A stretch of 64,000 nucleotides of DNA from JACRAR01 sp041674385 (lineage in GTDB: Bacteria; Pseudomonadota; Gammaproteobacteria; Burkholderiales; Rhodocyclaceae), in contig JBAYVU010000003.1 of assembly GCA_041674385.1 (NCBI GenBank), forward strand, positions 62,001-126,000. The letters run 5' to 3'. Below the pieces are notes generated by a model. It was not told where the DNA came from and did no database searches. It worked only from the letters and a program-made list of their open reading frames with translations. A program made the translations under genes and the position numbers. This document shows positions 42,712 to 51,991 of the stretch, piece after piece. The stretch's first letter is position 1. Every line of letters starts with the position of its first letter.

Positions 42712-44916
42712 CTAGTCTTTGGTGCGGGTGATGCGCACCACCTCGGATAGGCGTCGCAGACTGCGCATGATACGGGCGAGATGGGCACGATTGGTGACCT
42801 GCAAAGTGAAGTTGAGGGCGGTGTAGATGCCAGGATCGCTGTCGATGCCGACGTTCTGGATATTGGAGCCGCCCGCGGCGATCTCGGCGGCGATCTTGGC
42901 CAGTACGCCTGGGCGGTTCTCGGTGACCACCCGGATACCGACTTCGAAGACACGCTCGATTCCTTGTGCCCAGTCGACATCCACCCAGTTGTCCCGCTCG
43001 TGGCTGGCCTTACCGACATTGCGGCAATCATGCGTATGGACCAGCAGGCCCTGGCCCTTGCGGATGAGTCCGACGATGGGATCACCGGGGATCGGGTTGC
43101 AGCACTTGGCCAGTTGCATGGTGATCCCTTCGTCGCCATCGATGACGATGCTGCCGTGCAGCTTGTGTTCCGTTGGCGCTCCGCCTTCCGCCTGGCGGTC
43201 TGCCACCAGGCGGCGGGCGACTATGCTGGTATGCCGCTTGCCCAGACCGATGTCGGTCAGCACTTCATTCTTGGATTTCGCTCCGCAGCCGCGTAGAAAG
43301 CGTTCCCAAACTGCGCTGCCGAGGTTGTCGAGTTCAATGCCAAAGCCATGCAGCGCCTGACCCAGCAGACGTGCGCCAAGCGCCACCGACTCATCCATTT
43401 GCTGCGTTTTCAGATAGTGGCGAATTTGTGCCCGTGCCTTGCCGCTCTTGACGTAGGAGAGCCAGGTTGGATTCGGATTGGGCAAATCGGCGGTAATGAT
43501 CTCGACCCGGTCGCCGTTTCTCAATTCGGTGCGCAACGGCATCATCTCGAAATTGATGCGACAGGCGACACAGCGATTGCCGATATCGGTGTGTACCGTG
43601 TAGGCAAAATCCACTGCGGTGGAACCGCGCGGCAGAACCAGGATTTTGCCCAGCGGAGTAAACACATAGACCTCGTCGGGAAACAGGTCCACCTTGACGT
43701 TCTCGAGAAACTCGGACGAATCTCCCGAGGCCGACTGTAGTTCGATCAGCGATTTCAGCCATTTGTGGGTCTTTTTCTGCAACTCGTCGAGCGCGGTCTC
43801 GTCCTTATACAGCCAGTGCGAAGCAACCCCCGATTCGGCGATGTGATGCATCTCGCGCGAGCGGATTTGCACCTCGACCGGCGTGCCGTAGGGACCGATC
43901 AGAGTCGAGTGCAGCGACTGGTAGCCGTTCGTCTTCGGGATGGCAATGTAATCCTTGAACTTGCCCGGCACCGGTTTATAGAGGCCGTGCAATACGCCGA
44001 GCGCCAGATAGCAGGTCGGCACATCCTTGACGATCACGCGAAAGCCGTAGATGTCCAGCACCTGCGAGAAGGAAAGGTGCTTCTGGCGCATTTTGCGGTA
44101 GATGCTGTAAAGATGTTTTTCGCGTCCCATCACCTCGGCGTCGATGCCCGCCTCGGGCAAGCTCTTCCGCAACGCCTCCGTGATCTTGTCCACCACCTGG
44201 CGGCGGTTTCCGCGTGCGCGCTTGACCGCCTTTTCCAGCACGCGGAAGCGCATCGGCTGCAAGTGGCGGAAGGCGAGTTCCTGCAGTTCGCGATACAGCG
44301 CATTCAAACCCAGCCGGTTGGCGATCGGGGCATAGATATCCAGCGTCTCGCGGGCGATACGGCGGCGTTTCTGGGGCGGGACCGCACCGAGAGTGCGCAT
44401 GTTGTGCAGCCGGTCGGAGAGCTTGATGAGTATGACGCGCACATCGCGCGCCATCGCCAGCAGCATTTTGCGGAAGTTCTCCGCCTGGGCCTCCTCGAAG
44501 GACTGGTTTTCTATGCGATCGATTTTCGAAACGCCATCGACCAGCTCCGCCACGACTTTGCCGAACTTGTCGGCGATCTCCTGCTTGGGGATATCGGTAT
44601 CTTCCATCACGTCATGCAGCAACGCGGCCGTCAGCGCCTGCGGGTCAAGATGCCAGTCGGCCAGGGTGTCGGCGACAGCCAACGGATGGGAGATGTAAGG
44701 ATCGCCGCTGGAACGAAACTGGCCCAGGTGCGCGGTGTTGCCGAAGACGTAGGCTGACTCGATGCGAGCCACCTCGTCCGGTTTGAGATAGGAGGAAAGT
44801 TTTCCGCGGAAACGCTCCAGGTTGTCCGCCAGATCAACCGATGGGCGCATCTCCTGTGCAGTAAGTGCCGCCTCGTCGTTGGCGAAGCCTGGAGCGGCTA
44901 ACGGTGGCGGAGTCAT
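42712..44916 (-). CDS. spoT: Bifunctional (p)ppGpp synthetase/hydrolase SpoT
   Basis: The 734-residue protein has the HD hydrolase domain (PYISHPLAVAD, LLHDVMEDT with H101-D102), the synthetase domain (GREKHLYSIYRKM, YGFRVIV, KTNGYQSLHST), a TGS domain (VFTPLGKILVLPRGSTAVDFAYTVHTDIG) and a C-terminal ACT domain (RPGVLAKIAAEIAAGGSNIQNVG). Both catalytic sites look intact. It controls the stringent response. It follows gmk and rpoZ on the same strand, the usual spo operon, with 41 bases between rpoZ and spoT. Confidence 0.96.
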   Translation of the reverse strand: MTPPPLAAPGFANDEAALTAQEMRPSVDLADNLERFRGKLSSYLKPDEVARIESAYVFGNTAHLGQFRSSGDPYISHPLAVADTLADWHLDPQALTAALLHDVMEDTDIPKQEIADKFGKVVAELVDGVSKIDRIENQSFEEAQAENFRKMLLAMARDVRVILIKLSDRLHNMRTLGAVPPQKRRRIARETLDIYAPIANRLGLNALYRELQELAFRHLQPMRFRVLEKAVKRARGNRRQVVDKITEALRKSLPEAGIDAEVMGREKHLYSIYRKMRQKHLSFSQVLDIYGFRVIVKDVPTCYLALGVLHGLYKPVPGKFKDYIAIPKTNGYQSLHSTLIGPYGTPVEVQIRSREMHHIAESGVASHWLYKDETALDELQKKTHKWLKSLIELQSASGDSSEFLENVKVDLFPDEVYVFTPLGKILVLPRGSTAVDFAYTVHTDIGNRCVACRINFEMMPLRTELRNGDRVEIITADLPNPNPTWLSYVKSGKARAQIRHYLKTQQMDESVALGARLLGQALHGFGIELDNLGSAVWERFLRGCGAKSKNEVLTDIGLGKRHTSIVARRLVADRQAEGGAPTEHKLHGSIVIDGDEGITMQLAKCCNPIPGDPIVGLIRKGQGLLVHTHDCRNVGKASHERDNWVDVDWAQGIERVFEVGIRVVTENRPGVLAKIAAEIAAGGSNIQNVGIDSDPGIYTALNFTLQVTNRAHLARIMRSLRRLSEVVRITRTKD

Positions 44917-44957
44917 CGCGACGGATGGACACGGCGAAGCGACGCGATCTCAGAACA

Positions 44958-45164
44958 TCATGCCTGACCGCGATTGAGCATTTCCAGGCCGACCTTGCCG
45001 GCAGCGATCTCGCGCAACGCGATTACCGTGGGCTTGTCTTTGTCATATTCGACCTGGGGAGTACCGCCCAAGGTGATCTGGCGCGCACGGTAGGTGGCGA
45101 CCAGGGTAAGCTGGAAGCGGTTGGGGATGTATTTGAGACAGTCATCGACTGATATCCGTGCCAT
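44958..45164 (-). CDS. rpoZ: RNA polymerase omega subunit
   Basis: The 68-residue protein starts MARISVDDCLKYIPNRFQLTLVATYRAR, the conserved omega region that contacts beta prime. It helps assemble RNA polymerase and provides one ppGpp site. It follows gmk by three bases and precedes spoT. Confidence 0.96.
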   Translation of the reverse strand: MARISVDDCLKYIPNRFQLTLVATYRARQITLGGTPQVEYDKDKPTVIALREIAAGKVGLEMLNRGQA

Positions 45165-45167
45165 GGT

Positions 45168-45782
45168 TTAATCCTGGAAAAGAAGCGAAAACAATTCGGG
45201 ATGACGCGCCCGTTGAGGCGCAAGCTTGAGCCGGGAAGCATGAACCGTCGCCAGCAGGTCGTTGAGCGCCTCATCCAACTCGTTGTTGATTATAACGTAT
45301 TCGAACTCTTCGACGTGACGCATTTCGGTCAGGGCGGCAAGATGGCGGCGGGCGATGGTATCGTCGTCATCGGTTCCCCGTCCGCGCAAGCGCCGTTCCA
45401 GCTCGGCCAGCGATGGCGGCAGGATGAAAATCCCAACGGCCTGAGGGAAAACTTGCCTCACCTGCTGTGCGCCCTGCCAGTCGATTTCCAGCAGCACATC
45501 CCGCCCCGAGTCCATTTCCCGCTCCAGCCACACGCGGGAAGTACCGTAGAAATTGCCATGCACTTCGGCCGATTCGAGGAAGTCGCCGCACTTGCGCATG
45601 GCGAAGAATTCCGCCACGTCGATAAAATTATAGTCGCGCCCGTCTTGCTCCCCCTTGCGCGGTGTGCGCGTGGTGTAGGAAACCGATAGCCGCACCCCTC
45701 GATCGCGCGCCAGCAACTCACGCACCAGGGTGGTCTTGCCTGCTCCGGAGGGGGCCGAAACGATGAAGAGGGTGCCGCTCAT
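45168..45782 (-). CDS. gmk: Guanylate kinase
   Basis: I chose the ATG at 45782 (MSGTLFIVSAPSGAGKTT), 204 residues, over a longer frame because family members begin here. The P-loop APSGAGKTTL, the GMP-binding segment SYTTRTPRKGEQDGRDYNF, and EVHGNFYGTS are all present. It converts GMP to GDP and heads the gmk-rpoZ-spoT cluster. Confidence 0.96.
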   Translation of the reverse strand: MSGTLFIVSAPSGAGKTTLVRELLARDRGVRLSVSYTTRTPRKGEQDGRDYNFIDVAEFFAMRKCGDFLESAEVHGNFYGTSRVWLEREMDSGRDVLLEIDWQGAQQVRQVFPQAVGIFILPPSLAELERRLRGRGTDDDDTIARRHLAALTEMRHVEEFEYVIINNELDEALNDLLATVHASRLKLAPQRARHPELFSLLFQD

Positions 45783-45818
45783 GGCAGAAATCCTTGGGAT
45801 ATCGGGTCGGAACACGCG

Positions 45819-47126
45819 CTAGGTAACTCCCGCACGCTGCAGGAAATTGCCGAGGTGAAGATCGCTCTTGATGGTGTGGTTGATATGCCAGTCCACCAGA
45901 ATCAGCTGGATACGAAACACCAGGTAAAGCCTGTCGCGCGTATTGCTCTCTATTTCATTGCGCAATTCCGAGAAAAACTTGCTGGAAGTATTGTGCTGAC
46001 GCATATGGTCCGCAATGAAAGGGTATTCATAGCGGCGCATCAAGTTTTCTTCGGAGTGGTAAAGCGACGCGACCTGTTCGGCGAGGTTGTCGAGGATACC
46101 GCTTAGTCTGGTGCTGCCATTGCCGACCAGCTTTGCCAATTCCGCAATGCGCACCAGCAGTTCCTGGTGCTGAGTGTCGATCTCCCTGATCCCGACGGAA
46201 TAATCATCCCGCCAGCCGATCTCCATCCCCAGGGGTTCCGTGTCCTCAAACTCGCCCTGAGGTTTGATCGTCTTGCAGCGTTCCAGGTAAACCCGCACCG
46301 CCCGGTCGTCCGGGGAGAGACGCAGACATTCTTGCAGCAAGGGTTGGGCGAGATCGCTGCGGCCGAGGTGGTAGAAAGCCAGGGCATCCTCGAACTTGTT
46401 GAGCGTTTCCTGCTTCGCCAGACGCAGCGGCTCCGGGTCGGCGTCGAACACTTCATATACCGATTGCGCCTGATAACGACCCTTGATAAGCAGCCGGTCA
46501 ATGAAACGAACGCAATACGCAGTGTGCTCTTTAAGGGCGTGCAGGGTATGCGTGCTGACGATCAGCGGCGTGCCGTAATTCTTGGTCAAGCCTTCGAGAC
46601 GCGAGGCAAGATTGACCGCATCGCCGATCACGGTAGTGTCCATGCGATTGTGGCCACCCACGGTGCCCATGATGACCAGCCCGGTATTGATGCCGATGCC
46701 GATGCGTATCGGCATGTAACCGGCGCGCGTCCGGCCGTGGTTGTACTCCGCCAGTTGATGCAGCATGTCGATGCCGGAGCGCACTCCGTCGTCGGCGGAG
46801 CCGGGGAAAAGCGCCATGATGCCGTCGCCGATATACTTGTCGATGATGCCGGCGTGGCGGGCCACCACGGGCTCCATGACGCTGAGATAGGAATTGATGA
46901 AGCGGAAGTTCTCCGCCGGCAGGATCGATTCCGACAGGGCCGTGAAATCGCGGATGTCGGAAAACAGCAAGGTCATTTCCTGCTCGACATGATCCCCCAA
47001 TTTAACCTCGGTGATGCTCTGCCGTCCCAGCAATTGGAGGAACTGGCGCGGCACGAAACGGCCGTAAGCCATCTCTGACTGGGTCGGCTCCTTGGCGGCA
47101 TTCGGCGGGACTTCGGACGTCGGCAT
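45819..47126 (-). CDS. Class III adenylate/guanylate cyclase with TPR-like linker and C-terminal hemerythrin
   Basis: The start is uncertain; I chose the ATG at 47126 (MPTSEVPPNAAKEP, 435 residues). The longer frame to 47318 would run into the start of the divergent gene. The cyclase domain (about residues 45-240) has metal ligands D57 (LLFSDIRDFT) and D101 (KYIGDG), with K97 and D169 pointing to ATP. A helical linker with a TPR-like motif follows. The C-terminal domain (about 303-435) has hemerythrin ligands H in DTQHQE, HSEE, DHMRQH and DWHINHTIKSD. Oxygen bound at the diiron site may control cyclic-nucleotide synthesis (inference). Confidence 0.85.
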   Translation of the reverse strand: MPTSEVPPNAAKEPTQSEMAYGRFVPRQFLQLLGRQSITEVKLGDHVEQEMTLLFSDIRDFTALSESILPAENFRFINSYLSVMEPVVARHAGIIDKYIGDGIMALFPGSADDGVRSGIDMLHQLAEYNHGRTRAGYMPIRIGIGINTGLVIMGTVGGHNRMDTTVIGDAVNLASRLEGLTKNYGTPLIVSTHTLHALKEHTAYCVRFIDRLLIKGRYQAQSVYEVFDADPEPLRLAKQETLNKFEDALAFYHLGRSDLAQPLLQECLRLSPDDRAVRVYLERCKTIKPQGEFEDTEPLGMEIGWRDDYSVGIREIDTQHQELLVRIAELAKLVGNGSTRLSGILDNLAEQVASLYHSEENLMRRYEYPFIADHMRQHNTSSKFFSELRNEIESNTRDRLYLVFRIQLILVDWHINHTIKSDLHLGNFLQRAGVT

Positions 47127-47242
47127 TGGGCTGGAAATCTGACAATTACCAGCGCTAAGTATAAGCGTCTTGCTGAAGCTACGGCTAGCTTGGACTGCCA
47201 TTTCATGGAATTTGTCGGATAACTCAAACCGATTCTGCGGAA

Positions 47243-47248
47243 TATAAT
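47243..47248 (+). promoter_or_regulatory. Candidate -10 hexamer for the MatB-like gene
   Basis: A perfect TATAAT lies 69 bases before the ATG at 47317. No good -35 is found at the proper spacing, so it is a tentative call. A GCTTCCG/CGGAAGC inverted pair follows at about 47254-47284. Confidence 0.3.
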
Positions 47249-47316
47249 TCGATGCTTCCGCATCGCCGCAGCCATTTCGGAAGCGGCAAATGGGGCTTTC
47301 CTCCAAGTAAATAATC

Positions 47317-48822
47317 ATGAACCTTTACGCCGTTCTTTCCTCGCGCTTTCCCAAACAAGGCCACGCCCCCTGCATGATCCTGCCCGATGGCAGGGTGTGG
47401 ACTTATACCGACGTCGAGCGCGCCAGCGGCCGCATCGCCAACCTGCTGGTCGCGCTTGGCCTCAGGCCCGGCGACCGGGTCGCCGCCCAAGTGGAGAAAA
47501 CCCCGGAAGCGCTGCTGCTGTATCTGGCCACCTTGCGCGCCGGCATGGTGTTCCTGCCGCTCAACCCGGCCTACCAACGGCATGAAATCGAATTCTTCCT
47601 CAGCGATGCCGAACCTGGGCTAGTCGTTTGCCGACCGCAAAATCGCCTGCTCGTTGCGGAGATGGCGGCCAGGGCGGGTGTCGCCCATGTGCTGGAACTC
47701 GACGACGACGGCCGCGGTACGCTGATCGCCGCCGCCGCGCCACACGCCGACGACTTTGCCTGCGTGCCGAGAAAACCCGACGATCTGGCCGCAATACTCT
47801 ATACCTCGGGGACGACCGGCCGTTCCAAGGGCGCCATGCTGTCGCACCGCAATCTCGCCGTTAACGCCGAGGTGCTGCATGCCTACTGGCGATTCGAACC
47901 CGGCGACGTGCTGCTGCACATGCTGCCGATATTCCATGTGCATGGCCTGTTCATCGCCTGCCACTGCGCCCTGCTGAACGGCTCGGCAATGCTGTTCGAG
48001 CCGCGCTTCGACGCCCGGCGCGCGCTGGCGTTACTGCCGCAAGCCACGGTGTTCATGGGAGTGCCGACCTACTATGTGCGACTGCTGAACGAGCCGGGAT
48101 TCACCCGCGCCAGCTGCGGACACATGCGCTTGTTCGTCTCCGGCTCGGCGCCGCTGCTCCAGGAAACTTTCGACGCGTTTTGCGACCGCACCGGCCATAC
48201 CATCCTTGAACGCTATGGCATGACCGAAGGTGGCATGTTCAGCTCCAACCCCTACAGCGGCGAGCGGCGCGGCGGCACGGTCGGATTTCCGTTGCCGGGC
48301 ATGCAAATCCGCATCGCCGACGCTGCCGGCCAGCCCATACAGCCGGGTGCCGTCGGCCATATCCAGGTCCAGGGAGAAAATGTCTTCATGGGTTACTGGC
48401 GGATGCCGGACAAGACCCGCGAGGAATTCACCGACGATGGCTTTTTCAAGACCGGCGACATGGGCAGGTTCGATCGCGATGGCTACCTCGGCATCGTCGG
48501 CCGCTCCAAAGACCTGATCATCAGCGGCGGCCTCAATGTCTATCCCAAAGAGATCGAGGAACTCATCGATGCCTTGCCCGGCGTCGCCGAATCCGCGGTG
48601 ATCGGCCTGCCGCATCCCGATTTCGGCGAGGCCGTCAACGCCGTGGTGGTGCGCCGCAACGACACGAGCGGTGCCGGGCTGACCGAGTCCGGCATCATCC
48701 TGGCGCTGAAAAGCGAGCTGGCCAATTTCAAGATTCCCAAGCGAGTGTTCTTCGTCGATGCCTTGCCGCGCAACGCCATGGGCAAGGTGCAGAAGAACCT
48801 GTTGCGCAATCAATGCAATTGA
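47317..48822 (+). CDS. matB: Malonyl-CoA synthetase-like AMP-forming ligase
   Basis: The 501-residue acyl-CoA synthetase has the P-loop YTSGTTGRSKGAMLSH, the RYGMTEGGMFSSNPY segment, GDMGRFDRDGYLGIVGRSKD and the catalytic lysine in NAMGKVQKN. SGSAPLLQETFDAF with the RYGMTE context resembles MatB, which makes malonyl-CoA from malonate and CoA. No malonate transporter or decarboxylase gene is adjacent, so the assignment may be wrong for another short dicarboxylate. The HAD gene overlaps its end by ten bases. Confidence 0.75.
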   Translation: MNLYAVLSSRFPKQGHAPCMILPDGRVWTYTDVERASGRIANLLVALGLRPGDRVAAQVEKTPEALLLYLATLRAGMVFLPLNPAYQRHEIEFFLSDAEPGLVVCRPQNRLLVAEMAARAGVAHVLELDDDGRGTLIAAAAPHADDFACVPRKPDDLAAILYTSGTTGRSKGAMLSHRNLAVNAEVLHAYWRFEPGDVLLHMLPIFHVHGLFIACHCALLNGSAMLFEPRFDARRALALLPQATVFMGVPTYYVRLLNEPGFTRASCGHMRLFVSGSAPLLQETFDAFCDRTGHTILERYGMTEGGMFSSNPYSGERRGGTVGFPLPGMQIRIADAAGQPIQPGAVGHIQVQGENVFMGYWRMPDKTREEFTDDGFFKTGDMGRFDRDGYLGIVGRSKDLIISGGLNVYPKEIEELIDALPGVAESAVIGLPHPDFGEAVNAVVVRRNDTSGAGLTESGIILALKSELANFKIPKRVFFVDALPRNAMGKVQKNLLRNQCN

Positions 48823-49493
48823 AGCTCGACTGGCGGCATATCGACACTGTCCTGCTCGACATGGACGGCACCTTGCTCGACCTGAATTTCGACAATCACT
48901 TCTGGCAGCGGCATGTGCCGTTGCGTTACGCCGAGGCGCACGGCCTGTCGCAGGAAGCGGCGCGGGAAGAATTGAAGGTGCGCTATCGCGCCCGGGTCGG
49001 CACGCTCGACTGGTATTCGGTGGACTATTGGGAAACCAAGCTGGAACTCGACATCATGCGGCTCAAGGAAGAAGTGGCGCATCTGATCGCGGTACATCCC
49101 CACGTCGTGGATTTTCTCGCCGCGGTGCGTGCCGCCGGCAAACGTGTGGCGCTGGTCACCAACGCCCATCACAAGAGCCTGACGTTGAAAATGGGGCGCA
49201 CCGGCTTGCATGGCTATTTCGACGATCTCATCACTTCCCACGAGATCGGCCTGCCCAAGGAAGACCATTCCTTCTGGGCGTTGCTGCGCACCCGTATCCC
49301 GTTCGACCCGGCCACCACGCTGCTGGTGGACGACAGCCTGCCGGTGCTCGACTCGGCGCGAACCTACGGCATCTCACAACTGATTGCGGTGCGCCAACCC
49401 GACACCAGCCAGCCGCCGAACGATACCGGCGGCTATGCGTCGATCGGGGATTTCAGCGAGTTTCTGACCAAAGCGTCTGACCAAAGCGTCTGA
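48813..49493 (+). CDS. HAD-family nucleotidase (YrfG-like)
   Basis: The 226-residue protein has the HAD motifs LLDMDGTLLD (D16, D18), VTNAHHKS and LLVDDSLPVLDSA. The whole matches the GMP/IMP 5'-nucleotidase YrfG. It overlaps the MatB-like gene by ten bases. The last codons (FLTKASDQSV) and the stop lie inside a 13-bp tandem repeat, so the C-terminus was probably altered by duplication. Confidence 0.85.
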   Translation: MQLKLDWRHIDTVLLDMDGTLLDLNFDNHFWQRHVPLRYAEAHGLSQEAAREELKVRYRARVGTLDWYSVDYWETKLELDIMRLKEEVAHLIAVHPHVVDFLAAVRAAGKRVALVTNAHHKSLTLKMGRTGLHGYFDDLITSHEIGLPKEDHSFWALLRTRIPFDPATTLLVDDSLPVLDSARTYGISQLIAVRQPDTSQPPNDTGGYASIGDFSEFLTKASDQSV

Positions 49494-49502
49494 CCAAAGC
49501 GA
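49466..49502. repeat. 13-bp tandem repeat at the end of the HAD gene
   Basis: TGACCAAAGCGTC occurs twice in full (49466-49478, 49479-49491) followed by a partial third copy (49492-49502). A 13-base unit shifts the frame, and the present stop TGA is created in the repeat. The copies are identical, which suggests recent slippage. Confidence 0.8.
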
Positions 49503-49523
49503 TGCGCCGTGGTCGGGGCCGCC

Positions 49524-50885
49524 TCAGCGTTGGCCCAGTATCGCAAGCATGGCCTCGACGTCGACGATTTTGTCGCGGGTGGCACCGCGCGATTCTCCAC
49601 GCGCCACCTCCACGTCATCGAGCGTCTTCCAGTCGTTGAAAGAAACTATTTGCTGTCCGCGCCGACTCAGCAGGGAAACAATCGCCTCGCGGTCCGGCAG
49701 CGCCCGCGCATCGAGCCCGGCGCCGTCGGCGATCATGTGCTCGACCACCTGGGCGGACGCGCGCTTGTGCGACCCGATGAGTCCCTGCGGCCCCGAACGC
49801 GCCCAGCCGACTACGTATTCGTTGGCAATCACGGCACGACCGACGGGGTCGACGACCCGTCCGTCTTCGTTGGCAATGGTCCGCGCCGTTTCGTCGAAGG
49901 GAACGCCGGCAATCCGCTCGGCGGCAAAACCAATCGCCGGCAACACCATGCCGACATCGAGAACTTCGATCTCGCCGGTGCCGCGCGCACTCGACGTGCC
50001 ATCCGGCCGAACTTCGAGGCGGTTCTTTTCGAGCGCGAGACCAGCCACACGCCCGTCGGCGCCAGCGACCACCTCGACCGGCGATACGAGGAAACGCAGG
50101 TGGATTTTCTTCGCCGCCGTATCAGGCTGAGGCTGCCGTGCGGCATAGGACTGGAGAATTTTCAGATTCTTGTTCTGCTGGGAATTGCCATCGGCTTCCG
50201 GCACGCCGCAGCCCGCGAGATCGTCCGGAGAAACCACCGGAACGACATCTTCCATCTTGCCGAGTTCGCCGAGTTCGACCGGAGTAAACGCGGCTTGCAG
50301 CGGCCCCCGCCGTCCGAGAACATACACTTCCCGCACCCGGCTGTTGCGCAACGCTTCCAGCGCGTGTGCGGCAATATCCGTTTTTTCGAGTACGGCGGGC
50401 GAGTGCAGCAGGATCCGGGCGGCATCGATGGCCACGTTGCCGTTGCCCACCACCGCAACGCGCGACATCGACAAATCGATCCTTGCCTGACGGTAGTCGG
50501 GATGCCCGTTGTACCAGCCGATAAAGACCGAGGCCGGCACGCAGCCGGGAATCCCTTCTCCCGGGATGCCGAGACGCCGATCGGCCTCATTGCCGACTGC
50601 GTAGACAATCTGGTGGTAGTGCTGGCGCAATTCCTCCACCGTCACATCGCGCCCGAGACACACATTGCCCAGAAACCGGAAGGTGGGATGCGCGGCGGTT
50701 TTTTCGTAAATGCGAGTGACCGTTTTAATGTTCGGATGGTCGGGAGCGACGCCGCCCCGAACAAGTCCGAACGGCGTGGGAAGGCGGTCGAACATATCGA
50801 CATGGACGAGCGTATCGGTTCGCTTGAGCAGCGCCTCCGCCGCGTAGAATCCGGCAGGGCCGGAACCGATGATGGCAACACGCAT
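49524..50885 (-). CDS. Adrenodoxin reductase-type ferredoxin-NADP reductase
   Basis: The 453-residue flavoprotein begins RVAIIGSGPAGFYAAEALL (FAD site) and has DRLPTPFGLVRGGVAPDHP, characteristic of the adrenodoxin-reductase/FprA family, and the NADP site VVGNGNVAIDAARILL. It passes electrons between NADPH and ferredoxin. No ferredoxin gene is adjacent. The ATG start opens directly on the FAD motif. Confidence 0.9.
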   Translation of the reverse strand: MRVAIIGSGPAGFYAAEALLKRTDTLVHVDMFDRLPTPFGLVRGGVAPDHPNIKTVTRIYEKTAAHPTFRFLGNVCLGRDVTVEELRQHYHQIVYAVGNEADRRLGIPGEGIPGCVPASVFIGWYNGHPDYRQARIDLSMSRVAVVGNGNVAIDAARILLHSPAVLEKTDIAAHALEALRNSRVREVYVLGRRGPLQAAFTPVELGELGKMEDVVPVVSPDDLAGCGVPEADGNSQQNKNLKILQSYAARQPQPDTAAKKIHLRFLVSPVEVVAGADGRVAGLALEKNRLEVRPDGTSSARGTGEIEVLDVGMVLPAIGFAAERIAGVPFDETARTIANEDGRVVDPVGRAVIANEYVVGWARSGPQGLIGSHKRASAQVVEHMIADGAGLDARALPDREAIVSLLSRRGQQIVSFNDWKTLDDVEVARGESRGATRDKIVDVEAMLAILGQR

Positions 50886-50962
50886 AAATCACTTCCACAG
50901 AAAGTAAGACGGGTTTCGTACGATACCTATTCAGCAGTCGGGCACGCATCCGAAGTTGCATG

Positions 50963-51991
50963 TCATGGCGCGCTCCCGGAAATTTTAATCCTGAAATACT
51001 CGAGATACCATTCGACAAAGCGTTTCACCCCATCCTCCACGGAAGTGGCGGGGGCGAAGCCGGTCAAGGCTTGCAGGGCCTCCGTGTCGGCGTAAGTCAC
51101 CGGGACATCGCCGTCCTGAAGCGGCAGGAAGTTCTTGCGCGCCGTCCTGCCCAGCGCCCGTTCCAGGGTGTCGATATAGCGCATCAACTCGACCGGGTGC
51201 TGGTTGCCGATATTGCAGATCCGGTAAGGCGCCCAGCTGCCGGCGGGGTCCGGGTGCTGCCTGTCGAAATCGGGATTGGCGACAGGAGGAACAGCGAGCG
51301 CCCGCAGCATGCCTTCGACGATGTCGTCGATGTAGGTGAAATCCCGCTGCATCCGGCCATGGTTGAAAATATCGATCGGCCGGTCTTCCAAAATGGCTTT
51401 GGTGAACAGGAACAGCGCCATGTCCGGCCTTCCCCATGGACCATACACGGTGAAGAAACGCAACCCGGTGCATGGCAAGCCGAACAGATGGCTGTAGCTA
51501 TGCGCCATCAACTCGTTGGCTTTCTTGCTGGCGGCATACAGGCTGATGGGATGGTCGACGTTGTCATGCTCGGAAAACGGCATGTGGCTGTTGCCGCCAT
51601 ACACGCTGGAACTGCTGGCGAAGACCAGATGCTCGACGCCGGCGTGGCGGCAGCCTTCGAGAACATTGGCGAAGCCCACCAGGTTGCTGTCGACATAGGC
51701 CTGCGGATTTACCAGCGAATAACGCACGCCGGCCTGAGCCGCGAGGTGGATGACGCGCTGCGGCCGTTCCGTCTCGAACAACGCCTGCATGCCGGCACGG
51801 TCGGCGATGTCTAGCCTGGCCAGGCGAAACTGCGGGTGCAACTGCAATCGCGCGAGGCGCGCCTGCTTGAGTGAAATATCGTAGTAGTCGCTGAGGTTGT
51901 CGACTCCGACAACTTCGACGCCGTCGGCCAGCAAACTTTCGCAGGCATGCATGCCGATAAAACCGGCGCATCCGGTCAGCAGAATTTTCAT
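50963..51991 (-). CDS. UDP-glucuronate 4-epimerase-like NAD-dependent epimerase
   Basis: The 342-residue short-chain epimerase has the NAD motif TGCAGFIGMH, the catalytic YAASKKANE and the serine in FASSSSVYGG. FTVYGPWGRPDMALFLFTKAI and RDFTYIDDIVEG are typical of UDP-glucuronate 4-epimerases such as CapI, which supply UDP-galacturonate for surface polysaccharides. It overlaps the glycosyltransferase gene by four bases. Confidence 0.85.
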   Translation of the reverse strand: MKILLTGCAGFIGMHACESLLADGVEVVGVDNLSDYYDISLKQARLARLQLHPQFRLARLDIADRAGMQALFETERPQRVIHLAAQAGVRYSLVNPQAYVDSNLVGFANVLEGCRHAGVEHLVFASSSSVYGGNSHMPFSEHDNVDHPISLYAASKKANELMAHSYSHLFGLPCTGLRFFTVYGPWGRPDMALFLFTKAILEDRPIDIFNHGRMQRDFTYIDDIVEGMLRALAVPPVANPDFDRQHPDPAGSWAPYRICNIGNQHPVELMRYIDTLERALGRTARKNFLPLQDGDVPVTYADTEALQALTGFAPATSVEDGVKRFVEWYLEYFRIKISGSAP

